Assembly: GCF_028688795.1 (NCBI RefSeq)
Contig: NZ_JAQTXM010000006.1
Span: 1-64,000, forward strand
DNA length: 64,000 nt
Source: Rhodoferax sp.
Lineage (GTDB): Bacteria; Pseudomonadota; Gammaproteobacteria; Burkholderiales; Burkholderiaceae_C
Reading direction: 5' to 3'
How positions within the stretch are numbered: position 1 is the stretch's first letter; every line of letters begins with the position of its first letter. Position numbers and translations under genes: made by a program. The notes under the pieces are model-generated. The model had not been told where the DNA came from and ran no database searches. It saw nothing but the letters and a program-made list of their open reading frames with translations. Shown piece by piece: positions 35,908 through 46,036 of this stretch.

Positions 35908-37464
35908 ATGAAAAAATTACTCGCAACCCTCACTCTAGGTTTGAGTCTGCTTATTGGCGGCGCGGCAATCGCCCAAACCCCTGCAGCACCCGCCGCATCG
36001 GAAGCGGTGGCTACGGCATCTGCACCAGCGACTGCCGCCATGGCTGAAGCCAAACCTGCCGATGCAGCTGCACCCGCTGTAGCACCCGCTGCAGCGGCAC
36101 CCGCCGAAGCAGCCGCTGCCCCGGCACCCGTTCCCAACAAGGGCGACACATCCTGGATGATGGTCTCCACCCTGTTGGTGATTCTGATGACGGTGCCTGG
36201 CCTGGCGCTGTTCTATGGCGGCCTGGTCCGCAGCAAGAACATGCTGTCAGTGCTGATGCAGGTCATGGTCACCTTCTCGATGATCGTGGTGCTGTGGTTC
36301 GTTTACGGCTACAGCCTGGCGTTCACCGAGGGTAATGCGTTCTTTGGCGGGTTCGACAGGCTCTTCATGAAGGGCATCTGGGACAACGCCGCAGGCACGT
36401 TTGCCAACGCTGCCACCTTCAGCAAGGGTGTGGTCATTCCTGAAATCGTGTTTGCCGCGTTCCAGGCCACGTTTGCCGGCATCACCGGTGCACTGATCGT
36501 CGGCGCCTTTGCCGAGCGCATGAAGTTCTCTGCCGTGCTGATGTTCATGGTGCTGTGGTTCACATTCAGCTACGCCCCAATTGCCCACATGGTGTGGTTC
36601 TGGATGGGCCCTGACGCTTACGGCGCCAAAGACGTGGTCGATGCCATGAACGCCAAGGCCGGTTACATCTGGCAATCCGGCGCACTGGACTTTGCTGGCG
36701 GCACGGTGGTGCACATCAACGCGGCTGTGGCTGGCTTGGTAGGTGCTTACATGGTGGGCAAGCGCATTGGCTACGGCAAGGAGTCCATGGCACCTCACAG
36801 CCTGACCTTGACCATGGTCGGTGCATCCCTGCTGTGGGTCGGCTGGTTTGGCTTCAACGCCGGTTCTGCGCTGGAAGCCAACGGCTTTGCCGCCCTGGCC
36901 TTCATCAACACCTTTGGTGCCACGGCAGCTGCGGTGCTGGCATGGTGCATCGGAGAAGCGCTGATGAAGGGCAAGGCGTCGATGCTGGGTGCTGCATCAG
37001 GTTGCGTGGCTGGCTTGGTAGCCATCACACCAGCGGCTGGCAACGTCGGCATCGGTGGTGCGCTGATCATCGGTTTCCTGTCCGGCTTTGCTGGCTTGTG
37101 GGGCGTGAATGGCCTGAAGAAACTGCTAGGTGCTGACGACTCGCTGGACGTGTTCGGTGTGCATGGCGTCTGCGGCATTTTGGGCGCCATCCTGACTGGC
37201 GTGTTCAACAGCCCAGCCCTCGGCGGCCCTGGCTACGTAGCTGACTGGGTGACAGCCACCATGGTGACACAGGCTGACTACTCCATCGCAGCCCAAGTGT
37301 GGATTCAGACCAAGGCGGTGCTGACCACCGTGATCTGGTCTGGCGTGGTGTCCTTCGTGGCCTACAAGATTGTTGACCTGACCATTGGTCTGCGTGTCAG
37401 CGAAGAAGCCGAACGCGAAGGTCTGGATGTCACCTCACACGGCGAGACGGCTTACGGTCGTTAA
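35908..37464 (+). CDS. amtB: Ammonium transporter
   Basis: Signal peptide, Ala/Pro linker, then GDTSWMMVSTLLVILMTVPGLALFYGGLVRSKNMLSVLMQ; HGVCGILGAILTGVF. Confidence 0.96.
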   Translation: MKKLLATLTLGLSLLIGGAAIAQTPAAPAASEAVATASAPATAAMAEAKPADAAAPAVAPAAAAPAEAAAAPAPVPNKGDTSWMMVSTLLVILMTVPGLALFYGGLVRSKNMLSVLMQVMVTFSMIVVLWFVYGYSLAFTEGNAFFGGFDRLFMKGIWDNAAGTFANAATFSKGVVIPEIVFAAFQATFAGITGALIVGAFAERMKFSAVLMFMVLWFTFSYAPIAHMVWFWMGPDAYGAKDVVDAMNAKAGYIWQSGALDFAGGTVVHINAAVAGLVGAYMVGKRIGYGKESMAPHSLTLTMVGASLLWVGWFGFNAGSALEANGFAALAFINTFGATAAAVLAWCIGEALMKGKASMLGAASGCVAGLVAITPAAGNVGIGGALIIGFLSGFAGLWGVNGLKKLLGADDSLDVFGVHGVCGILGAILTGVFNSPALGGPGYVADWVTATMVTQADYSIAAQVWIQTKAVLTTVIWSGVVSFVAYKIVDLTIGLRVSEEAEREGLDVTSHGETAYGR

Positions 37465-37528
37465 GAGACAGTTCGGCTGCTGGCGCCAAGAGCTTGCAGC
37501 CTAAAATCAAGACGTTTGCCTTGAGACT

Positions 37529-37566
37529 TAGCCCACCCAGCCCCGGCTGCGGTGGGCTTTTTTGTC
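37529..37566 (+). terminator. Intrinsic terminator after amtB
   Basis: AGCCCACC-cagccccggctgc-GGTGGGCT followed by TTTTTTG. Confidence 0.85.
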
Positions 37567-37684
37567 TAATGCGCGCCACCTCAGAGGTCAATTCATGCGC
37601 CACATTTTGGAATGAATTAAGGTGCAGGCTTCCCCGGTGACACACGGTCATCGGATTTCTTTTTTGGCTCAACTTTGGTTCTTT

Positions 37685-38548
37685 ATGACTCAACTCTCCC
37701 CTGCTGGCATCAACGCCATACAAGACATTGCCCAGCGCCACGGCTTCAGTTTTGAGGCCGTACAAAGCATGCTCATTTCCGTGATCAACGGCAATGGCAG
37801 CATGGCGCAATTCAGCCACTATGAATTTGGCGGGTCCGGCCAGTGGATGCAAGGCGGCATGACCATGATTGGCGACATGTTCAACAACAACCTCAAGGGC
37901 CGGGTCGACAACTTATGCGCCGAACTGTCCCGCCTGATCGCCAACCAGCCAGATTTGATGCGCACGGGCAGCTTCCAGAGCCAGACCCAAAACGGCAACA
38001 CGTCTTACAACAGCTTTGGCGGCTCTTCTGGCGACAACACCAACCCCAACAGCCTGTTTGTGGCTGCCCCGGCGCAAGCCAACTGGTGGGGCCCAGACCT
38101 GAAGTGGCCCAACAGCTCCGGCGGGCAAAACGGCATGCGTTACGCCTGGTTTTCACAAGCTCACCGCCTGGCCATGGAAATCAACGGGCAGGTCATCATC
38201 TATGACACGCTGGACCACAACATCGGCGGCGTGTCGCAACAAAGCGGTAGCAACTCGGCGTCGTTTTCCAGCCAGTATGGCTATGTGGATTTGCAGCAAC
38301 TGCCGGTCATCAGCATCAATGGCCAGCCACCCCTGGCACCGGCACCGCCGCCCATGCCCAGTTACGCCCCCAGCGACAGCAGCCACGCCCAGAGCAGTTT
38401 TGCATCGCCCAACCAAGTGGCAACATCAACCGGCGGCCACCACGATATTTTTGCCAGCCTGGAGAAGCTCGCCGCCCTGCAAAGCCGGGGCATTTTGAGT
38501 GATCAGGAGTACGCCAGCAAAAAGGCAGAGTTGCTCAGCCGCCTGTAA
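37685..38548 (+). CDS. SHOCT-domain-containing protein
   Basis: C-terminus ASLEKLAALQSRGILSDQEYASKKAELLSRL (SHOCT). Confidence 0.75.
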   Translation: MTQLSPAGINAIQDIAQRHGFSFEAVQSMLISVINGNGSMAQFSHYEFGGSGQWMQGGMTMIGDMFNNNLKGRVDNLCAELSRLIANQPDLMRTGSFQSQTQNGNTSYNSFGGSSGDNTNPNSLFVAAPAQANWWGPDLKWPNSSGGQNGMRYAWFSQAHRLAMEINGQVIIYDTLDHNIGGVSQQSGSNSASFSSQYGYVDLQQLPVISINGQPPLAPAPPPMPSYAPSDSSHAQSSFASPNQVATSTGGHHDIFASLEKLAALQSRGILSDQEYASKKAELLSRL

Positions 38549-38593
38549 TCCGGGGTCGCAAGGGGGTTTGCCCCCTTGTCCCGCCGTCTGGTG

Positions 38594-39475
38594 TCATTCG
38601 AGGTATTCAACCACACCGTGGTTGATAACCATGACCTCACGCTCCACCGAATGGCATTGGAATGCGGCGCGGCCTTGCGCCACTTTCCAGAACGAGGTTT
38701 TCAAGGTTTCACCTGGATAAAACGGCGAAGAAAACCTGAGCTTGAGTTTTTTCAACCGGGCTGGGTCATAGGCACACAACGTGCGCAAGGCGGCGTGCCC
38801 CGCCATGCCAAACGTGCACAGGCCATGCAGAATCGGCCGCTCGAAGCCCGCTCTTTGCGCCACCCGAATGTCGGCATGCAAGGGGTTGTCATCACCGCTG
38901 AGTCGATAGATCAGCGCAGATTGCACATAGCTTGGCAACACGCAGATGATGTCTGGTCGGTCGTTTGGGCCTGTCAACATGCGCTCTGACACTTGCTGTG
39001 CAGACGGGCCCGCCGGGTCGCCACCACCAAAATTGCCATTGCTTCGACACAGCATCACTGCGCGGCTGACGGCCACCAGTTCACCAGTGGCGGCATCGCA
39101 CACATCGCGGCGCGTTGTGAGCAGTGCGCCGGCCGAGCGCTTGTCTACCAGGGCTTCAACGGCGGTTTTCCCAACCACCTCACCGCAGGGTCGTAAGGCC
39201 TGGTGCAGCGTGAGTTCCTGAGCAACATGCAAGATGTTTTGCCAGTCAAGCCCAGTGTCAGGCGCGCGCACCCAAAAGCCCGGGCAGCCCAACACCGCAG
39301 CCATGGTCGGCACGGCAAGCAGGTCTTTTTCATAGACAAACCGTAGCTGATCCAAGTCTTGCGGGTCTGCTCCCAGGCCGATGCCCAAGGCGTACAACAT
39401 GCTGTCCTTGGCGCCATAGCTGTGCCGAACGTCGTCAAATTGCCGGTTTTTTAGCGCTAGGTAATTGATCGCCAT
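38594..39475 (-). CDS. MaoC-family acyl dehydratase (hot-dog hydratase)
   Basis: YALGIGLGADPQDLDQLRFVYEKDLLAVPTMAAVLG and SGDDNPLHADIRVAQRAGFERPILHGLCTFGMA. Confidence 0.88.
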   Translation of the reverse strand: MAINYLALKNRQFDDVRHSYGAKDSMLYALGIGLGADPQDLDQLRFVYEKDLLAVPTMAAVLGCPGFWVRAPDTGLDWQNILHVAQELTLHQALRPCGEVVGKTAVEALVDKRSAGALLTTRRDVCDAATGELVAVSRAVMLCRSNGNFGGGDPAGPSAQQVSERMLTGPNDRPDIICVLPSYVQSALIYRLSGDDNPLHADIRVAQRAGFERPILHGLCTFGMAGHAALRTLCAYDPARLKKLKLRFSSPFYPGETLKTSFWKVAQGRAAFQCHSVEREVMVINHGVVEYLE

Positions 39476-39583
39476 CATGCCGCCCACAGGTAGGGCTGGC
39501 GCTTGTGTGTTGACGCGGGCATGGCTCCGGTCAGGTTCGGCTGTGAAGATAATGGCATTTTGATTTGCTCCGGCATCCAACTT

Positions 39584-40261
39584 GTGACACATCCAAACCC
39601 TGAATTGTTGACCAGACTCGTCACAGAGCGGCAATCCGTGCGCACCTATTTGCCAAAGCCGGTGCCAGACGCCCTGCTGGCGCAGGTTTTGACGGATGCG
39701 CGACGCGCACCCAGTTCATCGAATTTGCAACCCGGCTCGTTTCTATCGGTTGAAGGCGAGGCAAGAAAACGACTTTCGAGTGCACTGACCGACGCATGGC
39801 GAAATGACCAGCGCGAGGACTACGCGTATTTTCCCCAGCCGTGGCCAATGGCCATGCGGCGGCGGCAAGTGGCGGCAGCGCAAGCCTTGTACGGCGCACT
39901 GGGTATTGCCCGCGAAGACCAGTCTGCGCGAGATGCCCAGTTTGCGCGCAACTTCCAGTTTTTTGACGCGCCCGTAGCCCTGGTCGTCACCCTCCACCGC
40001 GATTTCGGCGGTGCTGGCCACATGGATCTGGGCATGGCCGTTTACGGGCTGATGCTGGCTGCGCAGTCCCATGGGCTGGCAACCTGTGCCATTGGGGCGA
40101 TAGCCAGCTACCCAGACCTGGTGCGCAGCAGCCTCCAGCTGGACGCACATTGCGCCATCGCGTGCGGGCTGGCGCTGGGGTACGCCGACCCGGGGGCACC
40201 GGCGAACCAGGCTGAGACCACACGCTGCAAGCTGGACGACTACTTTCGGGTCATTGCCTGA
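39584..40261 (+). CDS. Nitroreductase family protein (probable GTG start)
   Basis: TERQSVRTYLPKPVPDALLAQVLTDARRAPSSSNLQPGSF. Confidence 0.85.
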   Translation: MTHPNPELLTRLVTERQSVRTYLPKPVPDALLAQVLTDARRAPSSSNLQPGSFLSVEGEARKRLSSALTDAWRNDQREDYAYFPQPWPMAMRRRQVAAAQALYGALGIAREDQSARDAQFARNFQFFDAPVALVVTLHRDFGGAGHMDLGMAVYGLMLAAQSHGLATCAIGAIASYPDLVRSSLQLDAHCAIACGLALGYADPGAPANQAETTRCKLDDYFRVIA

Positions 40262-40263
40262 GT

Positions 40264-41451
40264 TCAGAGCCGCTCAAGAATGGCCGCCGCACCAATGCCA
40301 CCGGCGCCTGCGATGGCAACCAGCCCACGAGCGCCAGAGTGCTCATCACCTTGCAAATCAGACAGCAAGCGCACCATGGCGATGGCCCCTGACGCGCCAA
40401 TCGGGTGACCCCGTGCCAAGCCGCCGCCACGCCGGTTGATGCGGCTTGGCTCAAGCCCAAAGGCCTGACAAAAGCTCAAGCCCTGAACCGCAAAGGCGTC
40501 GTGCATTTCGATCAGGCGCATGCTGTCCATTGACGCCAGCCCGGCCCGCGACAGTGCTGCAGCCGCCGCTTGCTCCGCCGCGACCAATGGCATGGCCGAA
40601 TCACACCCCACCGAGGCAGACGTGACCCAGGCTGCCCGCGCACTGATGCCAAGCGACTTGCAAGCCTGAGGGGTGGCCAGCAACACCAGCGCAGCGCCGT
40701 CTGCCTTCGACGAGATGGCCAAGGTACTTACCGTGCAATCCACCGGGCTCTTCTCAAGACCCCTGGCATCGCCTGGGAAAGTCAAAGCATTCACCGCAGC
40801 CGGCATGCGGGCTGCGCGCACAAGGTCGATTGCCCGAGGGTAAGCGTCCTGCTGCACGCCATGGACATTGACGATTTCTGCGGCCAAAGTGGCCACATGA
40901 GCCATGGCGCGCTGGTGGCTGAGCACCGCGTAAGCGTCTTGCTGCGCGCGGCTGAATCCGTGCTGCTGCGCGTAGTCGGCGGCGGCGGTCAGCAGGTCCG
41001 GGTCGCGTGATGGGTCAGGTGAAAACGCTGGCTTTTCATACGCCACGGCAGGCTCACCTGCGTGCAGGGGGCGCACCTGGCGAATTGGGGAACGGCTCCA
41101 GGCCTCTACCCCACCGGCAATAACAACCGAGGCCTGGCCAGACGCCAGCAGCCCCACCGCCATCGTGACCGAGTCAATGCCAGAGCAGCACTGTGTGTCC
41201 ACGGAGAACGCGGCGCAACGCTGCGGCAGGCCCGATGCCAGCGCCAGCATGCGGGCCGGGTTGCCGCCGGCGCCCAGTGCATTGCCGAGCACCACCGCGT
41301 CAACGGCCTGCCCGGGCACGCCGGCACGCTGTAGCAAGGCACGCAACACCGGTGCGCCAATCTCATGCGGCTGCAACGCCCGAAACGCGCCGCCGTGGGG
41401 TGCCACCGCGCTGCGCGCCCAGGCTGCGATCAGCGCAAGGGAGTCAGACAT
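40264..41451 (-). CDS. Thiolase family protein / acetyl-CoA acyltransferase
   Basis: SVDTQCCSGIDSVTMAVGLLASGQ, NRRGGGLARGHPIGASGA, AGAGGIGAAAILE. Confidence 0.9.
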   Translation of the reverse strand: MSDSLALIAAWARSAVAPHGGAFRALQPHEIGAPVLRALLQRAGVPGQAVDAVVLGNALGAGGNPARMLALASGLPQRCAAFSVDTQCCSGIDSVTMAVGLLASGQASVVIAGGVEAWSRSPIRQVRPLHAGEPAVAYEKPAFSPDPSRDPDLLTAAADYAQQHGFSRAQQDAYAVLSHQRAMAHVATLAAEIVNVHGVQQDAYPRAIDLVRAARMPAAVNALTFPGDARGLEKSPVDCTVSTLAISSKADGAALVLLATPQACKSLGISARAAWVTSASVGCDSAMPLVAAEQAAAAALSRAGLASMDSMRLIEMHDAFAVQGLSFCQAFGLEPSRINRRGGGLARGHPIGASGAIAMVRLLSDLQGDEHSGARGLVAIAGAGGIGAAAILERL

Positions 41452-42890
41452 GGCGAGCTTGGGGGCACAGCGGCCTCAAGATGGTGGTGCAGCAGCTTTG
41501 CAAGCGCGCGGTGGTCGGTCTTGCCGCTGGGGGTCAGACACCAGTTATGGCAAACAAAAAATTGCCTCGGTGCCTTGTAAGCCTCCAGACTTTGTCGGCA
41601 CCAGGCCACCAGCTGCAAGGCACTGAACGGGGCATCAGACCCGCCTTGTCGAGGCTTGAGGATGGCGACAATTTGGCGACCACGAAGCGCATCATTCACA
41701 CCATGCACCGAGGCGCTTTCAAACGCCGGATGCATCGCCAGAACGGTTTCCAGCTCTTCTGCAAACAGGTTTTTGCCCTTGGTCACGATCATGCGGCTTT
41801 GCCGGCCGGCCAGGCAAAGGCGACCCAGCGCATCAAGATAACCCTGATCGCGCACGCACAGCCAGTCGCCGTCCCGAAGTGCCGCCGTGTCGTCCGCGGC
41901 ACCGCCCACGTAGCCCATGAACACCATAGGGCTGCGCACGTAGATTAAGCCCACGCGTTGACCGCTGTCGCTCAGCTCGTCACCCACAACGTCTCGAATC
42001 TGCACCTCGACGTTTTTAAAAGGCCTGCCAACCACCTGCATCGGGGCTGTGTCGTCGGTGTCCATCCAGGCAATGAAGCTGGTCTCGGAGGCACCATAAA
42101 ACTCGATGATCCGGGCGCAGGGAAACAAGGCGCGGAGCTCTGCGGTACGGGCACGAATCCAGCGCGAGCCACTGATCAGAATGAGTCTGACAGCATCAAT
42201 AGGCCCCGCACCGCGGCGTTTCGCCACCTCGACCATCAGCATCAGTTGGCTGGGCACAGCCACCAGGCACGGCGTGAGCCCGCTACCCAGCGTGTCAAGC
42301 GCACGGGCGGCAGAAAACTGCGCTTGCACCACCACCCCAGCGCCACTCCACAGCGCCAACAACATGCCAAACAGAAAGAGTGAATTTGACTCCTTGCCGG
42401 GCGCCAAAATGCAGCGACCTGCATCAGGTCCGAACTCATCCAGGCAGGCTCGAAAACTGCTGGTCCACGACCGGTGATCACGCCTATAGCCCTTGGGGGT
42501 GCCGCTGCTGCCAGACGTGTAGCCCACATAAAAAGCGGACTCAGGCCGCGGCGCGGGCAAGTCGGCGGCTGCGGTTGGCATGGCGTCCGATACCGACTGG
42601 CGAACGGGCGCTGGCCATTCGGGGTCGGCCACGGCAGCACAGCGGCCACTGGCAATGATGCCCAAAAAGTCCACCAACCGATCGATCATCGGCAACGCAT
42701 CGTTGACCATCAGGGTGGCTGGTGCCTGGGCTGTCACGAGGTCAAGAGATCGCTGCTGCACTGCCTCATGAAGCTGAGCAAATGTGATTGCCTGTAGCCC
42801 ACAACGAATGGCTACGGCATCCCCGCGCGAATACGCCCACCCTGCCAGGGGCGCATGAACCAGATCGGCTAGCTGCTGCCCCTGGTTCAT
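41430..42890 (-). CDS. AMP-forming acyl-CoA ligase family protein
   Basis: YVGYTSGSSGTPKGYRRDHRSW, EFYGASETSFIAW, C-terminal TPSGKTDHRAL. Confidence 0.88.
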   Translation of the reverse strand: MNQGQQLADLVHAPLAGWAYSRGDAVAIRCGLQAITFAQLHEAVQQRSLDLVTAQAPATLMVNDALPMIDRLVDFLGIIASGRCAAVADPEWPAPVRQSVSDAMPTAAADLPAPRPESAFYVGYTSGSSGTPKGYRRDHRSWTSSFRACLDEFGPDAGRCILAPGKESNSLFLFGMLLALWSGAGVVVQAQFSAARALDTLGSGLTPCLVAVPSQLMLMVEVAKRRGAGPIDAVRLILISGSRWIRARTAELRALFPCARIIEFYGASETSFIAWMDTDDTAPMQVVGRPFKNVEVQIRDVVGDELSDSGQRVGLIYVRSPMVFMGYVGGAADDTAALRDGDWLCVRDQGYLDALGRLCLAGRQSRMIVTKGKNLFAEELETVLAMHPAFESASVHGVNDALRGRQIVAILKPRQGGSDAPFSALQLVAWCRQSLEAYKAPRQFFVCHNWCLTPSGKTDHRALAKLLHHHLEAAVPPSSPCLTPLR

Positions 42891-43456
42891 TTCACCGCGC
42901 GGCCCCCAAAGTGCCAGTCGGGCACGCCACGGGCCACGGTGTGGACCACCATGGCGCACATTGCGCACTTGATCAAGTCACCAGGCACAAACACCAAGGT
43001 GCCAAAAAATGCCTGCGTCCAAGTCAATTTGGCCAGCATCACCAAACCAGCCACACCAAACGCATGCACAGTCAGCAAACCTCCCAGGCTAGAGGCAATG
43101 AAGGCACTGATGGCGGCGCTCCGGGGTGTAGAACCCGGCAGCAGGTTCATCATCCAGCCCGTCACAAATGCGCCAAACGGAAAGCCGATGAGGTAGCCAG
43201 CGGACGGTGCCATGAACACCCCAAAGCCTCCGCGACCACCCGACAACAACGGCAAACCCAAAGCCACTGCGGCCAAAAACAGCAGGATGGCTTGAAGGCC
43301 TTTCTTGGGCCCGAGCATGCAACCTGCCAGCATGACACCCAAGGTCTGCAGCGTGATGGGCACACCCAGAGGCAAATCAATTTTTGGGATCAGCCCAAAA
43401 ACCGCCAGCAGGGCAGCAAACAGGGAAACAAGGGCCAGGGAACGGGATGATTTCAT
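42887..43456 (-). CDS. bioY: Biotin ECF transporter S component
   Basis: LIPKIDLPLGVPITLQTLGVMLAGCMLGPKKGLQAILLFLAAVALGLPLLSGGRGG. Confidence 0.94.
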   Translation of the reverse strand: MKSSRSLALVSLFAALLAVFGLIPKIDLPLGVPITLQTLGVMLAGCMLGPKKGLQAILLFLAAVALGLPLLSGGRGGFGVFMAPSAGYLIGFPFGAFVTGWMMNLLPGSTPRSAAISAFIASSLGGLLTVHAFGVAGLVMLAKLTWTQAFFGTLVFVPGDLIKCAMCAMVVHTVARGVPDWHFGGRAVK

Positions 43457-43468
43457 GATGCGAAGAAT

Positions 43469-43499
43469 TTGTCTTGGTAATTATTAATTTTATCGACAA
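43469..43499. promoter_or_regulatory. Candidate operator upstream of bioY
   Basis: TTGTC-N21-GACAA inverted arms in an unusually AT-rich 60-bp gap. Confidence 0.3.
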
Positions 43500-43516
43500 G
43501 TGTGCGATGCGCCGCG

Positions 43517-44110
43517 TCACTCACCCAAGCGTAATTCGAGCGTGTCCGCGACATGGCGCGCAGAGATCAGCATCTTGATGGTCAGCGGCGCCAGCAGCTT
43601 CAGCCCCCCCGCCTTGCCCGTGCGAATGCGATAGGCATCATCAAGCCGCTTCCAGACCACAAAAAAATGCTCGGCAAAACGCAGCATCATGGCCAACTGC
43701 AAGGCCAGCCGCTCGGTGCGGATGCCAACGCGCTGCAGCGGCGAAAGAACGCGCTCAAACACGCTCAACAAATCCCGCGACCGCGTGGTCAGGGTCAGCG
43801 CAATACCAAGCAGTGCAGCACTGAATAACCGCATTGCACTCACCACACCCAGCATGGGCTGGCTCATCCAGGCATGAAAGACCATGATCAACAACCCGGC
43901 CAGCAGCACAGAGATCACCAGCTTGCGCGCCGGGTACACGGCCCGCCCGAGTGAAGCGAACAACATGCAACAGGCAAGCGCGCTGCCCATGAGCACAGTG
44001 GGGCTGGTCAACAGAAACTGCAACACCCCCAAGAGCGCAAAAAAAATCAGCTTGATCGCCGCTGGCACCCGATGCAACCAGGTGGTTTGTTCGCTGTAAA
44101 GGCTTCCCAA
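43517..44110 (-). CDS. bioN: ECF transporter T component
   Basis: Polytopic; LARHVADTLELRLGE end, SLYSEQTTWLHRVPAAIKLIFFALLGVLQF; adjacent to bioY and bioM. Confidence 0.88.
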   Translation of the reverse strand: MGSLYSEQTTWLHRVPAAIKLIFFALLGVLQFLLTSPTVLMGSALACCMLFASLGRAVYPARKLVISVLLAGLLIMVFHAWMSQPMLGVVSAMRLFSAALLGIALTLTTRSRDLLSVFERVLSPLQRVGIRTERLALQLAMMLRFAEHFFVVWKRLDDAYRIRTGKAGGLKLLAPLTIKMLISARHVADTLELRLGE

Positions 44111-44131
44111 GATGTGTTTCCCTGCCTGCGC

Positions 44132-44908
44132 TCAGTGGCTTGAATTTGCGCCATCCGCTGGGCCGTCATTGAACGACAAAGCCTGCGCGGCAAGGCGTAC
44201 GGCCACATCTGACTCATAAGCGGCGCAAACGCCCGGACCCGGCCCATCGGCGCGCACCTGTCCTTTGTCCAGCCAGATAACGCGCTCGAAGCTGCGAACA
44301 TGCTGAAGCAGATGCGTCGACACAATGACTTGTTGGCTGGCCTGAGCGATGTCAATGCCCAGCAGCGCCTGCCCGGGCAAATCGAGGCTGGCAAAGGGCT
44401 CATCGAGCAGCAGCAATTCGGGCGAGGCAATCATCAAGGCGAGCCAGCACACATGTTGACGCTGCCCCTGGCTCAGGCTGCCAATGGTGCGCTCAGACCA
44501 GTGAGCCAAACCCCGTGACGTCAGAAAAACGCGCGCCCTGCCAATAGCCTCGCGTCGCGAGATACCACTGGGGCTCAAACCCAGCGCCAGTTCTTCCTCA
44601 ACGGTGGGGAAGATGATCTGGTCATCGGGGTTCTGAAACATCATGCCGACCAGGCCGGGCCGCTTGGTGTTGACTTGGTGGGCATCTAGGGTGCGCACCC
44701 GCACCGTGCCCGACTGCGGCGCATCCAGGCCACAAATCATGCGAAAAAGGCTGCTTTTGCCTGCGCCGTTGTCGCCAATCAGACCAATGCGTGACTCATT
44801 GAGCTGCAATGTCAAGGCGTCAAACACCTTGCAGGTGCCACGCACAAGCGTGACATCTTGAATGTCAAGCAGGGGCGTTGTGTTCGATTTGGCATGCACG
44901 GGCGACAT
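44132..44908 (-). CDS. bioM: ECF transporter A component (ABC ATPase)
   Basis: LIGDNGAGKSSLFRMICGLDAPQSG, LSQGQRQHVCWLALMIASPELLLLDEPFASLD. Confidence 0.88.
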   Translation of the reverse strand: MSPVHAKSNTTPLLDIQDVTLVRGTCKVFDALTLQLNESRIGLIGDNGAGKSSLFRMICGLDAPQSGTVRVRTLDAHQVNTKRPGLVGMMFQNPDDQIIFPTVEEELALGLSPSGISRREAIGRARVFLTSRGLAHWSERTIGSLSQGQRQHVCWLALMIASPELLLLDEPFASLDLPGQALLGIDIAQASQQVIVSTHLLQHVRSFERVIWLDKGQVRADGPGPGVCAAYESDVAVRLAAQALSFNDGPADGANSSH

Positions 44909-44949
44909 AGGATCTCATGGTTGGGGCTGAAGTGTAGTAAAAACCCGCC

Positions 44950-45924
44950 ATGACCCTGAACACCGCCTATTCGCCAGAAGTCTGGCAAACCGTCACCCCC
45001 CATGTCTGCGCCCTGGGGGAATCGCCGTTCTGGCACCCGCATGAACAAATGCTTTACTGGGTGGATATTTCCGGCAAGCAGATCCTGCGCGCCAACATTT
45101 ACATGGGCACCGTCGACACTTGGGACATGCCCAGCGAGCCCGGTTGCATGGCGCCTGCAGCCAGCGGCGGCTTGGTGCTGGCCTTGCGCGATGGTGTGTT
45201 TCGTGCGCCGGGCTGGGGCGGGCCGCTCACGCGTATTGCCACGCTTGACTACGACCCAGCCGTGATGCGCGCCAACGATGGCAAGTGCGATGCCCTGGGC
45301 CGCTTTTGGGTTGGCACCATTGACGAGACGCGCACCCTGCACAACGCCGGCTTGTATTGTGTTGATGCCCGTGCCGGTTGCCAGACGGGCGCGCCCGCCG
45401 TGACCTGCAAGATCAGCCCAACCTCAGGCATGACCACCGCCAACGGCCTGGCTTTCAGCCCCGACAACCGCACCCTGTACTGGGCCAACACCCCCAGCCA
45501 CACGGTGTGGGCCTGGGACCATGACCTGACCAGCAACACCATGACTGCCCAGCGTGAATTTGCCAGCTTCAAGCCAAAACCTGCTGACTGGCTACCAACG
45601 CCCGCAGACGCCAACAACGGCGGCTACCGGGGCCGCCCGGACGGCGCAGCGGTGGATGTGCAGGGCAACTACTGGGTCGCCATGTTTGAGGGGCGGCGTG
45701 TGTGCCAGTTTGCCCCCGACGGCACACTGCTGGCCGAGTTTTCCGTGCCCCTTCAGTGCCCCACCATGCCCTGTTTTGGTGGCGAAGACCTCAAAACGCT
45801 TTACATCACCAGCGCCCGGCATCACCGCAGTCCAGCCGAACTGGCAGCATTCCCCTTGTCCGGCCAAGTGCTGTCCATGCGGGTTGACGTGGCGGGCTTG
45901 CCGGTGAACTTTTTTGTCGATTGA
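44950..45924 (+). CDS. SMP-30/gluconolactonase/LRE family protein
   Basis: LGESPFWHPHEQMLYWVDISGKQILRAN, NDGKCDALGRFWVGTID, ANGLAFSPDNRTLYWANT. Confidence 0.92.
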   Translation: MTLNTAYSPEVWQTVTPHVCALGESPFWHPHEQMLYWVDISGKQILRANIYMGTVDTWDMPSEPGCMAPAASGGLVLALRDGVFRAPGWGGPLTRIATLDYDPAVMRANDGKCDALGRFWVGTIDETRTLHNAGLYCVDARAGCQTGAPAVTCKISPTSGMTTANGLAFSPDNRTLYWANTPSHTVWAWDHDLTSNTMTAQREFASFKPKPADWLPTPADANNGGYRGRPDGAAVDVQGNYWVAMFEGRRVCQFAPDGTLLAEFSVPLQCPTMPCFGGEDLKTLYITSARHHRSPAELAAFPLSGQVLSMRVDVAGLPVNFFVD

Positions 45925-46036
45925 TATTGACAATCCTCATTGTTTTTGGACCCATTGCAACACGAAGAAATGGTCTCCGCAACGCATAAGGACTAAACTG
46001 AAGTGTCAAATTTTTGATTTTCAAGGAGTAAGCACC

